Assembly (NCBI GenBank): GCA_004298015.1
Contig: SCSE01000004.1
Span: 1 to 44,554, forward strand
Direction of reading: 5' to 3'
DNA: 44,554 nucleotides
Source of the DNA: Rhodanobacter sp.
GTDB lineage: Bacteria > Pseudomonadota > Gammaproteobacteria > Xanthomonadales > Rhodanobacteraceae
How positions within the stretch are numbered: the stretch's first letter is position 1; each line of letters starts with the position of its first letter. Shown here piece after piece: positions 8,549 through 16,471 of the stretch. Below the pieces are notes generated by a model. That model ran no database searches, was not told the origin of the DNA, and was given only the letters and a program-made list of their open reading frames with translations. The translations under genes were made by a program, and so were the position numbers.

Positions 8549-10828
8549 ATGCGATTCCACCGTTCCAGCCTTGCCTTTCTGCCACTGCTTGCTGGCGTGC
8601 TTGCTGCGCCCGCATTCGCCAGCACCGACCCGAGCTTTCTGCTCACCGCCACGGCAAAGAACTTCAGCAGCTATTTCCCGAGCTATCTGGCCAACGGCTA
8701 TTTCTCGACCATGACCTCGCCGCGCGGCACCGAGCCGGAGATGGGCTACATGGTCGCGTTCATGGACTACACCAAAGGGGATATCTCACGCCCGGCGGCA
8801 ATTCCCGGCTGGAGCGAAATCGACTACAACCCCGGCGGTGGCTGGCTGAATTCGACGCGCCTGGATCGCAAGATCTTCGCCGATTACGCGCAGACGCTGA
8901 ACATGCGCGACGGCACGCTGTCGACCCGCTACCGCTTTACCTATGCGAACAAGAGGACCGATGTCCAGGTCACCACCTTTGTCAGCCAGGCCGACCCGCA
9001 TCTGGCGGCGACGCGACTCACCCTCACCCCGCAATTCGATGGCAAGGTACAACTGACTTTTCCGATCCGGCTGTGGTCCGAACACCAGCCACGATTCCCG
9101 ATCGCCAGCATGAGCGGTAAGCAGATGATCAACGCGGTGATCGCCAGCGGGCAGAATCTGCAGAACAAGCCAGTACCGACCCCCGATCGTGCCGCCGTAT
9201 GGTATCCGGGGTACACCACGGTCGTGTCCAGCGGTGGCAATGCCCGCACCTTGACCCTGTGGCTGAATGGCCGGGCGGTGCGTGGCCTGCGCATGGCCGA
9301 GGCGGCCGCGATCGGTTTGCCGCCGGGACTGAAGATCGAGCACGTCACGCTGAGCAAGGGTCCGTACGAGCTGTCGCTGAACCTGACCGCCAGCGTACGC
9401 AAAGGGCAGACCTATGCCTTTACCAAGTACATCGCGATCTCGCGCCAGAACTGGGGCGGCGACGCGACGCACGATAAGGCGCTGGCCGAAGCAGCCCGCA
9501 AGACCGGCTTCGATACCCTGCGCGACCGGCATGTCGCGGCCTGGCACCAGCTGTGGAAGGCCGACATCGTGGTCAAGGGCGACCCCAAGGTACAGCAGGC
9601 CGTGCACTCGGATCTGTACTACCTGCTGTCCAACACGACGGTGGGTACCGCCTGGCCGATGGGTGCCTGTGCACTTACGCCGAACTATGCCGGACATGCC
9701 TTCTGGGACAGCGATTCCTGGGTATTCCCCGCGCTGCTGCTGCTGCACCCGGAACGCGCCAAGCCGATCGTGATGTTCCGCGACCGCACCATGCAGCCTG
9801 CGCGCGAACGCGCGAAGCAATTCGGCGCCAAGGGCACCATGTATCCGTGGGAAGCGGACCCCGAAACCGGCGTGGACAACACCCCGCACTTCGCCTACGG
9901 CGTCCATCGCGAGATCCATGTCAACGCCGATATCGCCATTGCACAATGGCAGTACTACCTGGCCACGGGAGATAGCGCATGGCTGAAGCAGCATGGCTGG
10001 CCGGTGATCCGGGGCATCGCGCGCTTCTGGACCAGTCGGGTTACCTGGAACCCCGCCCTCGGCCGTTACGAGATACTGCACGTCACCTCGCCGGACGAGG
10101 CCTATGACGACGTGCCGAACGATTCGTTCACCAATGCCGCTGCGCAAAAGGCCCTGGATATCGCCACCGCCGCGGCAAAACGGGTCGGCGCCAAGCCCAA
10201 TCCGAAGTGGGCCGAGATCGCCGCCAGGATGTACATCCCGTTCGACCGCAAGGCTCAACGGCATCTCGATTTCGACGCCTCGGTGCCACACGACAAGATC
10301 ACCTGGATGGGCTCCTCGCTGGCCTGGTTGATGTACCCGAACCTCGATCTGGCGATGTCGCCGCAGGTGCGACGCAATGATTTCGACTTCCAGTTGCAGG
10401 CGTTGAAGACCCACGGAGACGATCCCAACGAGATGATGATGGTGATGCTGGCCGTGGGCTCGGCCGAACTTGGCGATGCGAAAGCGGCCGGCGGCTGGAT
10501 TCAGCGCAACCTGCTCGGCTTCCTCAAACCGCCATTCAACGTGCGCACCGAGACCGTCGCCAACAATGCCGGTTATATCCTGGCGACCTCGGCCGGTTTC
10601 GTGCAGAGCTTCGTCTACGGCCTGTCCGGCCTGCGTATCGAGCAGCAAGGACTGGTCGACGCCTACCCGCCGGTTCTGCCCCCCGGCTGGACCTCGCTCA
10701 CGCTCCAGCACGTCACCTTCCGTGGCCAACACTACGACATCACCATCGACCGTGATGCCAACGGCAAACCACAACTTCACCGCATCCCGCTCCCGGCGAC
10801 TGCAACCCGCGCCAGCAGCAACCCATGA
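8549..10828 (+). CDS. Secreted GH65 alpha-glucoside hydrolase (acid trehalase/kojibiose hydrolase type)
   Basis: This 759-residue protein has a signal peptide cleaved after PAFA (about residue 25), so it acts in the periplasm or at the cell surface. The (alpha/alpha)6-barrel motifs FWDSDSWVFP, MYPWEADPETG, HREIHVNADIA and HVTSPDEAYDD place it in GH65; Glu517 in SPDE matches the general acid. At the place where phosphorylases have the Ser/Thr phosphate loop, it has HGDDPNEMMM, with Glu628 a plausible general base. This points to hydrolysis rather than phosphorolysis, as in acid trehalases, glucosylgalactosyl-hydroxylysine glucosidases and kojibiose hydrolases. TGGAG lies just before ATG 8549. 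It is the last gene of the presumed operon. The substrate is not determined, and it need not be identical to that of the cytoplasmic GH65. Confidence 0.87.
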   Translation: MRFHRSSLAFLPLLAGVLAAPAFASTDPSFLLTATAKNFSSYFPSYLANGYFSTMTSPRGTEPEMGYMVAFMDYTKGDISRPAAIPGWSEIDYNPGGGWLNSTRLDRKIFADYAQTLNMRDGTLSTRYRFTYANKRTDVQVTTFVSQADPHLAATRLTLTPQFDGKVQLTFPIRLWSEHQPRFPIASMSGKQMINAVIASGQNLQNKPVPTPDRAAVWYPGYTTVVSSGGNARTLTLWLNGRAVRGLRMAEAAAIGLPPGLKIEHVTLSKGPYELSLNLTASVRKGQTYAFTKYIAISRQNWGGDATHDKALAEAARKTGFDTLRDRHVAAWHQLWKADIVVKGDPKVQQAVHSDLYYLLSNTTVGTAWPMGACALTPNYAGHAFWDSDSWVFPALLLLHPERAKPIVMFRDRTMQPARERAKQFGAKGTMYPWEADPETGVDNTPHFAYGVHREIHVNADIAIAQWQYYLATGDSAWLKQHGWPVIRGIARFWTSRVTWNPALGRYEILHVTSPDEAYDDVPNDSFTNAAAQKALDIATAAAKRVGAKPNPKWAEIAARMYIPFDRKAQRHLDFDASVPHDKITWMGSSLAWLMYPNLDLAMSPQVRRNDFDFQLQALKTHGDDPNEMMMVMLAVGSAELGDAKAAGGWIQRNLLGFLKPPFNVRTETVANNAGYILATSAGFVQSFVYGLSGLRIEQQGLVDAYPPVLPPGWTSLTLQHVTFRGQHYDITIDRDANGKPQLHRIPLPATATRASSNP

Positions 10829-10892
10829 AGCCTTTGCTCCCCACGCCGCACACAGGGTATTCTCTGGCACATCATCAGCCACGCGACGTGCC

Positions 10893-12275
10893 ATGAGCCT
10901 GCAGACCGTCCTGGTCATCGACGACGAACGCGACATCCGTGAACTGTTGACCATTACGCTGGGGCGAATGGATCTTCAGGTCGAATCCGTAGGTACCGTG
11001 GCCGAAGCGCGACGTGCGCTGACCGAGCGCAGCTACGACCTGTGCTTTACCGACATGCGACTGCCGGATGGCAACGGTCAGGAAGTCATCGAGCTGATTG
11101 CCGAAAGCTGTCCGGATACCCCGGTGGCGATGATCACAGCGTATGGCAATGTCGATGCTGCCGTCAGTGCGCTGAAGGCTGGCGCGTTCGATTTCGTTTC
11201 CAAGCCGGTCGATATCCAGATGTTGCGCGGGCTGGTTCGCACTGCATTGCGGCTCGCCGAGGAAAAGCGCAATGGCGGCGGCGCCGAGGACACAACCGAG
11301 TCCGGTCAACGCCTGATCGGCAACTCGCCCGCCATGCAACAGGTCCGCGCGACGATTACCAAACTCGCACGCAATCAGGCGCCGGTTTATGTGGCGGGCG
11401 AATCGGGCGTCGGCAAGGAATTGGTGTCCCGCCTGATTCACGAGCAAGGCCCTCGCGCCAGCGGTCCGTTCGTACCGGTCAATTGCGGTGCCATCCCGTC
11501 TGAATTGATGGAGAGCGAATTTTTCGGGCATCGCAAGGGCAGCTTCACCGGCGCCAGTGCCGACAAGCAGGGACTGTTCCAGGCGGCCGAGGGTGGCACG
11601 CTGTTTCTCGACGAGGTAGCCGAGCTGCCGCTGCATATGCAGGTGAAACTGCTGCGTGCGATCCAGGAAAAGGCGGTTCGCCCAATCGGGGGCCGCGACG
11701 AGATACCGGTCGACGTGCGGATTCTCTCGGCCACCCACAAGAATCTCGGCCAACTGGTCGAGCAAGGGCAGTTCCGACAGGATCTGTTCTACCGCATCAA
11801 TGTGATCGAACTGCGTGTACCCCCGCTGCGCGAACGCCGCGGCGACGTACCGCTGCTGGCGGATTTCATCCTCAAGTCACTTGCCGGGAAGAACGGCGAC
11901 GACGTCGGCCAGCTGTCCCCGGCCTCGCTGCAGGCGCTGGAGGCCTATGAGTTTCCCGGCAACGTGCGTGAACTGGAAAATATCCTCGAGCGCGCGATGG
12001 CGATGTGCGACGGCAGCACTGTCGAGCCCGATGATCTGATGCTCCCGCAAAACGCATCCCGCCTCCATCAGCAGGCCGGCCCACAACCGGTGGGGGGCGC
12101 ACCGACAGCCACCGCCACCGACGGCGGCCTGGACGACTACATCAGCAACATCGAGCGTTCGGCGATCGTCAAGGCGCTGGAGGAGTCCCGCTACAACAAG
12201 ACCGCCGCCGCCAGAAAGCTGGGGATCACCTTCCGCGCACTACGCTACAAGTTGAAGAAGCTCGGCATCGATTGA
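10893..12275 (+). CDS. pilR: PilR-like sigma-54-dependent response regulator
   Basis: This is an NtrC-class activator of 460 residues. The receiver domain (1-120) has acidic Asp10/Asp11, phospho-acceptor Asp54 (CFTDMRLPDG) and Lys104 (SKPVD). The AAA+ domain has Walker A GESGVGKE, the sigma-54 contact motif GSFTGA and Walker B GGTLFLDEV. The Fis-type helix-turn-helix at the C-terminus reads NKTAAARKLGITFRALRYKL. The receiver (TLGRM, DMRLPDGNGQEV, VAMITAYGNVDAA) closely follows the PilR pattern that controls type IV pilin expression. The frame is open upstream to 10470, inside the GH65 gene, but ATG 10893 begins the canonical receiver. It starts 64 bp after the GH65 gene, and no PilS kinase lies next to it. 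Another NtrC-type role is possible. Confidence 0.88.
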   Translation: MSLQTVLVIDDERDIRELLTITLGRMDLQVESVGTVAEARRALTERSYDLCFTDMRLPDGNGQEVIELIAESCPDTPVAMITAYGNVDAAVSALKAGAFDFVSKPVDIQMLRGLVRTALRLAEEKRNGGGAEDTTESGQRLIGNSPAMQQVRATITKLARNQAPVYVAGESGVGKELVSRLIHEQGPRASGPFVPVNCGAIPSELMESEFFGHRKGSFTGASADKQGLFQAAEGGTLFLDEVAELPLHMQVKLLRAIQEKAVRPIGGRDEIPVDVRILSATHKNLGQLVEQGQFRQDLFYRINVIELRVPPLRERRGDVPLLADFILKSLAGKNGDDVGQLSPASLQALEAYEFPGNVRELENILERAMAMCDGSTVEPDDLMLPQNASRLHQQAGPQPVGGAPTATATDGGLDDYISNIERSAIVKALEESRYNKTAAARKLGITFRALRYKLKKLGID

Positions 12276-12309
12276 GGCAGCCGGGCTCGGCAATCGCGGA
12301 TGACACGCA

Positions 12310-13905
12310 TCAATCCGGTGAACCGCCGGCAGGCAACATCGCAATGGTTTCTGTCCCGGCGGCTTTCAGCGCTCGTCGTACCGTCCCGAGCAGGAGTCGG
12401 CTGTCAACCGGCTTGTCCACCACATAAATGAACTTGACGGGCGGCAACTCGCTCATGTCCTGTGGGGCGTCGGGACGAGCCAGCAATACCACACCGCCGC
12501 TGTAGCCATAGTCGAGCAGAGCGGCCATCGTACGTACGCCGGTGAACAGGTTCATGTCGGCATCGAGCACCACCAGATCGGGCAATCCAAAAGCCTCGAT
12601 CCACTGCAGCGCCGCCGTACCGCTCTGGCTGGCGTGTGCCTGATAACCGTAGGCATCGAGCGTGTCGACCAGCAGCGACAGTTGTGCGGCCTCCTCTACC
12701 GTGACCAGGACCTTCTCGGCCGAGCCCTCAAGGTCGTCCTGGTCGAGCAACTGCTCGGCATCGGCGATCAGCTCCAGCAAGGGTATATAGAGATCGAAGC
12801 GAGTCCCCTTGCCAGGGGCACTGTCCACCCTCATGATCCCGCCATGGCCATTGACAATCCGCTGGCATGACACCAGGCCCAGCCCGGTGCCAGCGTCCTT
12901 GGTGGTGAAGAAGGGTTCGAAAAGACGCTCCAGGACCTGCGGGCTCATACCCGGACCGTTGTCGATCACGCTCATGCGCAAATAGTGCCCTGAGCGCGCT
13001 TCTTCGTCGGCCAGGAAAAAATCTTCTGACAGCTGCAACTTTGCGGTCTCGATGCGGAGGGATCCGCCATCCGGCATCGCCTGAATCGCGTTCAGGCACA
13101 AATTGAGCAGGCACTGCTGCAACTCGGTATGGTTTCCCTCGAAAGACAACTCAGGGTCATCGATGGCGAGTTCCAGTGCGACCGAACGCGGTACGCTGCC
13201 CTGCATCAACAGGTCGAGCGCCTTGAGCAGCGCACCCAACCGCACCTGTTCTGCCCTTCGTGCGCCGCGGGCAAAAGACAGCATCGAGTGCACCATGTCC
13301 AATCCACGTTTGCCACAATCGCGCACCAGCTTGCCAAGCCGTGCCAGCCGAGGATCGTCCTGGTAGTCCTGCAGACTGTCACCCGCCAGCAACAGGGGCT
13401 GCAGCAGGTTGCGCAGGTCGTGGCTGAGGCCGCCCGCAAGCATCGCCAGACTCTCGAAACGCTGCGCCCGGATCAGTTCTGCCTCGGCACGACGGTTGGC
13501 CCGCCGCGCCGAGGCTTCGCTCAGCGCGCGGCGCACGGCCGTGGCCAGCCGTGCCGGTTTTTCCTTCAGGATGTAATCGGTCGCGCCGTTGCGAAGCGCC
13601 TCGATGGCCGCCTCCTCGCCGAGGGTCGCGGAGACAAAAATAAAGGGCAGGTCCTCATCCTGCTGGCGCAGCAACTGAAGCGCGCGCTCCCCTGAAAACC
13701 CGGGCAGGCTCAAATCGGACAGCACGATATCCGGCTTGAACTCCTGCAATGCCGCAACGTAGCCCGATTCGCTATCGACCAGCGTGACCGTATACTCGAT
13801 GCCATCCTCATCGAGTGCCGCCTGGATCAACTCGGCGTCAAATGGACTGTCCTCGACCTGCAATATATGAATGGCCGGGATCGAATGGGACTGCCGGTGT
13901 GGCAT
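12310..13905 (-). CDS. REC-histidine kinase-REC hybrid signalling protein
   Basis: This is a soluble 531-residue protein with no membrane segment. Residues 10-128 form a receiver (HILQVEDSPFDAEL, phospho-acceptor Asp64 in VLSDLSLPG). A HisKA region follows with the phosphorylated His162 in LAGGLSHDLRNLLQP. The ATPase domain carries N-box [34 protein letters not shown] second receiver at the C-terminus (from about residue 400) has VVLDADMNLFTG and DKPVD. It is a phosphorelay node with a receiver as sensory input, so it may take phosphate from the kinase/regulator pair just upstream on the same strand (85 bp away). It ends convergent with the PilR-like gene, 34 bp away. Proximity to the kai genes suggests, but does not prove, a shared pathway. 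Confidence 0.9.
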   Translation of the reverse strand: MPHRQSHSIPAIHILQVEDSPFDAELIQAALDEDGIEYTVTLVDSESGYVAALQEFKPDIVLSDLSLPGFSGERALQLLRQQDEDLPFIFVSATLGEEAAIEALRNGATDYILKEKPARLATAVRRALSEASARRANRRAEAELIRAQRFESLAMLAGGLSHDLRNLLQPLLLAGDSLQDYQDDPRLARLGKLVRDCGKRGLDMVHSMLSFARGARRAEQVRLGALLKALDLLMQGSVPRSVALELAIDDPELSFEGNHTELQQCLLNLCLNAIQAMPDGGSLRIETAKLQLSEDFFLADEEARSGHYLRMSVIDNGPGMSPQVLERLFEPFFTTKDAGTGLGLVSCQRIVNGHGGIMRVDSAPGKGTRFDLYIPLLELIADAEQLLDQDDLEGSAEKVLVTVEEAAQLSLLVDTLDAYGYQAHASQSGTAALQWIEAFGLPDLVVLDADMNLFTGVRTMAALLDYGYSGGVVLLARPDAPQDMSELPPVKFIYVVDKPVDSRLLLGTVRRALKAAGTETIAMLPAGGSPD

Positions 13906-13989
13906 CTGAATCCTTGGGTACTACCCTGCAATGGTGCTTCTCTTTCCAAACCTCGCTATGGAGGTCGGACCCCACGTTCAATGCCGCCA

Positions 13990-14436
13990 TCATGTCAGTT
14001 CGGGTGCCTGATTGAGCAACGCCCAGAACTGCCCGAGCGTACGCACGGCATCGAAAAACTGATCGACGTCCACGGGCTTGATCACGTACGCATTGGCGCC
14101 GAGATCCGAACTATGCACCAGATCGCTCTCCTCGCGCGAGGACGACAGCATGACCACCGGGATCCGCCGCAACCGCTCGTCCGCGCGCATCCGCGCCAGC
14201 ACGTCCAGACCGTTCATTCGGGGCATCTTGATATCCAGCAATATCACCACCGGATCACCCGTCTCGCGCCCTGCCCACTCACCGCGAGCATACAGATAAT
14301 CCAGACAGTCGACGCCATCCTCAAGATGAACCACCGGATTCGCCAGCCGGGCCTCGCCCAGCGCATCGATGGCCATTTCAGCATCGGCCTGGCTGTCCTC
14401 GACCAGGAGGATGGTTCTCAAGTCACTCTTGTTCAT
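13990..14436 (-). CDS. Rcp1-like single-domain response regulator
   Basis: This is a 148-residue stand-alone receiver. The motifs are ILLVEDSQAD, phospho-acceptor Asp68 in ILLDIKMPRMNG, VVMLSSSREESD and Lys120 in YVIKPVDVDQ. The extended loop GVDCLDYLYARGEWAG and the FWALLNQ tail match regulators that partner phytochrome-type kinases (Rcp1 family). Start ATG 14436 overlaps the TGA of the preceding membrane kinase by 4 bp (ATGA), which implies translational coupling. The longer frame from 14526 lies in the kinase gene and is not used. There is no output domain, so it should signal by protein contact or as a phosphorelay intermediate, possibly towards the REC-kinase-REC protein that follows. 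Confidence 0.92.
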   Translation of the reverse strand: MNKSDLRTILLVEDSQADAEMAIDALGEARLANPVVHLEDGVDCLDYLYARGEWAGRETGDPVVILLDIKMPRMNGLDVLARMRADERLRRIPVVMLSSSREESDLVHSSDLGANAYVIKPVDVDQFFDAVRTLGQFWALLNQAPELT

Positions 14437-16235
14437 GCGAAATCCCGGGTTTGTGCCCCAGCCAGATCGGTAGCCGGCAGCGAAAAATGGAAGGAGGCGC
14501 CTTCGCCAAGCTTGCCTTCGGCCCATACCCGGCCGCCATGGCGCGTGACGATCCGGCGAACATTCGCAAGACCGATGCCGTTGCCCTCGAACTCCGAGGC
14601 GCGGTGCAAGCGCTGAAACACACCGAACAGCTTGTCGGCATACTGCATGTCGAAACCGGCGCCGTTATCGGTGACGCTGAACTCGTAGTCACCGCGCTGA
14701 TCCTGCTGCACGCTTACCTCGATGTGGGCGACCTTGCATTTGCTGGTGTATTTGGCGGCGTTGCCCAGCAGGTTCTGCCATACCGTCCTCAACATGTTCT
14801 CGTCCCCGATCACCATCGGCAGCGGTGCCAGCTTCCAGCGGACGCGACGATCCGCGTCCTGGATGGCTGATTCCACCTCGGCGCGCGCCTCCTCGGCCAG
14901 CGATTGCATGTCCACGGCCTGCAGGCGCAGCGCGCCGCGACCCAGCCGCGAAAACACCAGCAGGTCATCGATCAGCAACGCCATGCGCTGGGCCGAGCTG
15001 GAAATGACTTCGATATAGTGAGCCGACTTGTCGTCACGCTGGCCTCCCATATGCTGGTCGAGCTTGCGTGCAAACCCGGCAATATGCCGCAACGGTGCGC
15101 GAAGATCGTGTGATACCGAGTAACTGAAGGCCTCCAGCTCGCGGTTGACATCCGAGATCTTGGTCACCTTCCCTTCAAGCTGCCGGTTGAGCTCGTTTAT
15201 GCGCTGCTCGACCAGCGCCCGCGCCGTAATGTCGCTCACGGTCAGCAACAGGGTCGGCGTATCTGCCTCCCTCAGCTTCAGGCGACGCGCATTGATCACC
15301 ACCCGCCGGTCCGATCCGTCGGCCGTTCGCTGGGTCATCTCGTAGTCCCACAGTTCACGATCACGCAGCAACACGTCGCGCAGGCGTTGCAACAGCACGC
15401 TGTCGTTCCAGGCACCCTCGCCGAGCTTGGCCAACGGCTGCAGGCGCTGTTGCACATCAAGCCCATACAACTCGGCAAACGCTTCATTCGCCAGCAGGCA
15501 GCGCAGATCCTCGTCAAACAGGCCGATCGGCTCGCGCAGGGTATGCAGAATCAATTGAGATCGATGCACTGCCCGGTTCTCGCGAATCTCCGCAAGACGT
15601 CGTCTGCCGACCTGCCTTTCCGACATCACGAGAATGACCGTCAACAGCAGGATCTGCGCGATGGCGGTAACGGCAAGGATGGTGCGGGCATCAAAGGCCT
15701 GCCGGCTGGCGATGACCTGTCGCGTCCGCAGCAGGTTGTCCTCATTCTCCACGATGGCGGTGATTTGCCCATTCATTTTGAACAGATTGAAAGCATCCCG
15801 CAGCGACTGCCTGGCACCGGCGCGGTCCTTCCTGTGCAACCGTGTCAAAGCCTGTCTGATCAGGATGATACGGCCGTTGACACTGGTGCTGAGGGCCCCG
15901 ATCAACATCTGCTGGTCCGGATCGTCCCGTGTCATGCCACGCAGTTGCTGAAGCAGGCCCGAGACGTCGGCGATCGCGCGGCTGGCACGCTTCTGGGTCA
16001 GCTCGTCACTGTCCCCGGTCAGCAGCCGATAACTCGCTGCCTCACTGTCATTGACCACATAGGCAATCTTGTAGGTCAACGTCTTGACGGCATTCGAATG
16101 AATGACCAGGCCAACCGCCTGTTGCGTATCACGCGCATTGGACAAGGTAACGGCATACGGCAAGCCGACGATCACCAGCACCGCCAGCAACAAGCCGGCA
16201 ATACGCCAATTCACTATATCCTGCATCTTCATCAT
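14433..16235 (-). CDS. Membrane sensor histidine kinase with CHASE3-like and PAS domains
   Basis: This is a 600-residue sensor. A first membrane segment (~11-30, AGLLLAVLVIVGLPYAV) is followed by a ~150-residue all-helical periplasmic region (NDSEAASYRLLTGD, LLQQLRGMTRDDPDQQ) of CHASE3 type. The second membrane segment is around residue 190 (ILAVTAIAQILLLTVILVM), and a PAS domain follows (PIGLFDEDLRCLLANEAFAELYG). The HisKA phospho-acceptor is His376 (SVSHDLRAPLRH). The ATPase domain has NLLGNAAKY, DNGAGFDM and GNGIGLANV. ATG 16235 is chosen because GAGGTGG lies upstream and the first membrane helix then sits normally; the frame is open to 16277. It is divergent from kaiC across a 236-bp region and couples to the Rcp1-like regulator by a 4-bp overlap. 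Confidence 0.92.
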   Translation of the reverse strand: MMKMQDIVNWRIAGLLLAVLVIVGLPYAVTLSNARDTQQAVGLVIHSNAVKTLTYKIAYVVNDSEAASYRLLTGDSDELTQKRASRAIADVSGLLQQLRGMTRDDPDQQMLIGALSTSVNGRIILIRQALTRLHRKDRAGARQSLRDAFNLFKMNGQITAIVENEDNLLRTRQVIASRQAFDARTILAVTAIAQILLLTVILVMSERQVGRRRLAEIRENRAVHRSQLILHTLREPIGLFDEDLRCLLANEAFAELYGLDVQQRLQPLAKLGEGAWNDSVLLQRLRDVLLRDRELWDYEMTQRTADGSDRRVVINARRLKLREADTPTLLLTVSDITARALVEQRINELNRQLEGKVTKISDVNRELEAFSYSVSHDLRAPLRHIAGFARKLDQHMGGQRDDKSAHYIEVISSSAQRMALLIDDLLVFSRLGRGALRLQAVDMQSLAEEARAEVESAIQDADRRVRWKLAPLPMVIGDENMLRTVWQNLLGNAAKYTSKCKVAHIEVSVQQDQRGDYEFSVTDNGAGFDMQYADKLFGVFQRLHRASEFEGNGIGLANVRRIVTRHGGRVWAEGKLGEGASFHFSLPATDLAGAQTRDFA

Positions 16236-16327
16236 GGATTGCCGCCACCTCAGGCCATCATTGGACCAGCATTCCATTTTTGCATGATATGTGCCGTCTG
16301 GGCCGTCTGATAGCCGACCGGGCAGGT

Positions 16328-16345
16328 AGCGATGGCCCCATCGCT
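16328..16345. promoter_or_regulatory. Perfect dyad in the kaiC/kinase divergent region
   Basis: AGCGATGG and CCATCGCT form a perfect 8-bp inverted repeat around a CC spacer. It lies between the divergent kinase gene (start 16235) and kaiC (start 16472). A second, weaker pair (AGCGAC 16349-16354 with GTCGCT 16371-16376) follows immediately. A TATAAA at 16418-16423 could be the kaiC -10, but no good -35 accompanies it. A transcription-factor site is possible; a structured leader is the alternative. Confidence 0.4.
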
Positions 16346-16471
16346 AAAAGCGACTCCAGCGATCGTGTTCGTCGCTCCCCACACCTGATCTTCAGGCGGG
16401 CAGAACACCCCAAACGGTATAAACTTCAAGGCACGTCAAGCCTGGCCCAACCTCGGAAAATGGAGTAACTC

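Noticed and set aside
10470..10892. Upstream extension of the PilR-like frame into the GH65 gene
   Set aside because: The residues before ATG 10893 are out-of-frame GH65 sequence; the receiver begins at 10893.
8786..10954. 722-residue minus-strand frame opposite the secreted GH65
   Set aside because: It overlaps a gene with clear GH65 motifs and a signal peptide; the antisense product has no family features.
16395..16423. kaiC promoter with -10 TATAAA
   Set aside because: The -10 is acceptable, but the sequence at -35 spacing (GGCGGG) does not fit sigma-70, so it is not listed as a promoter.
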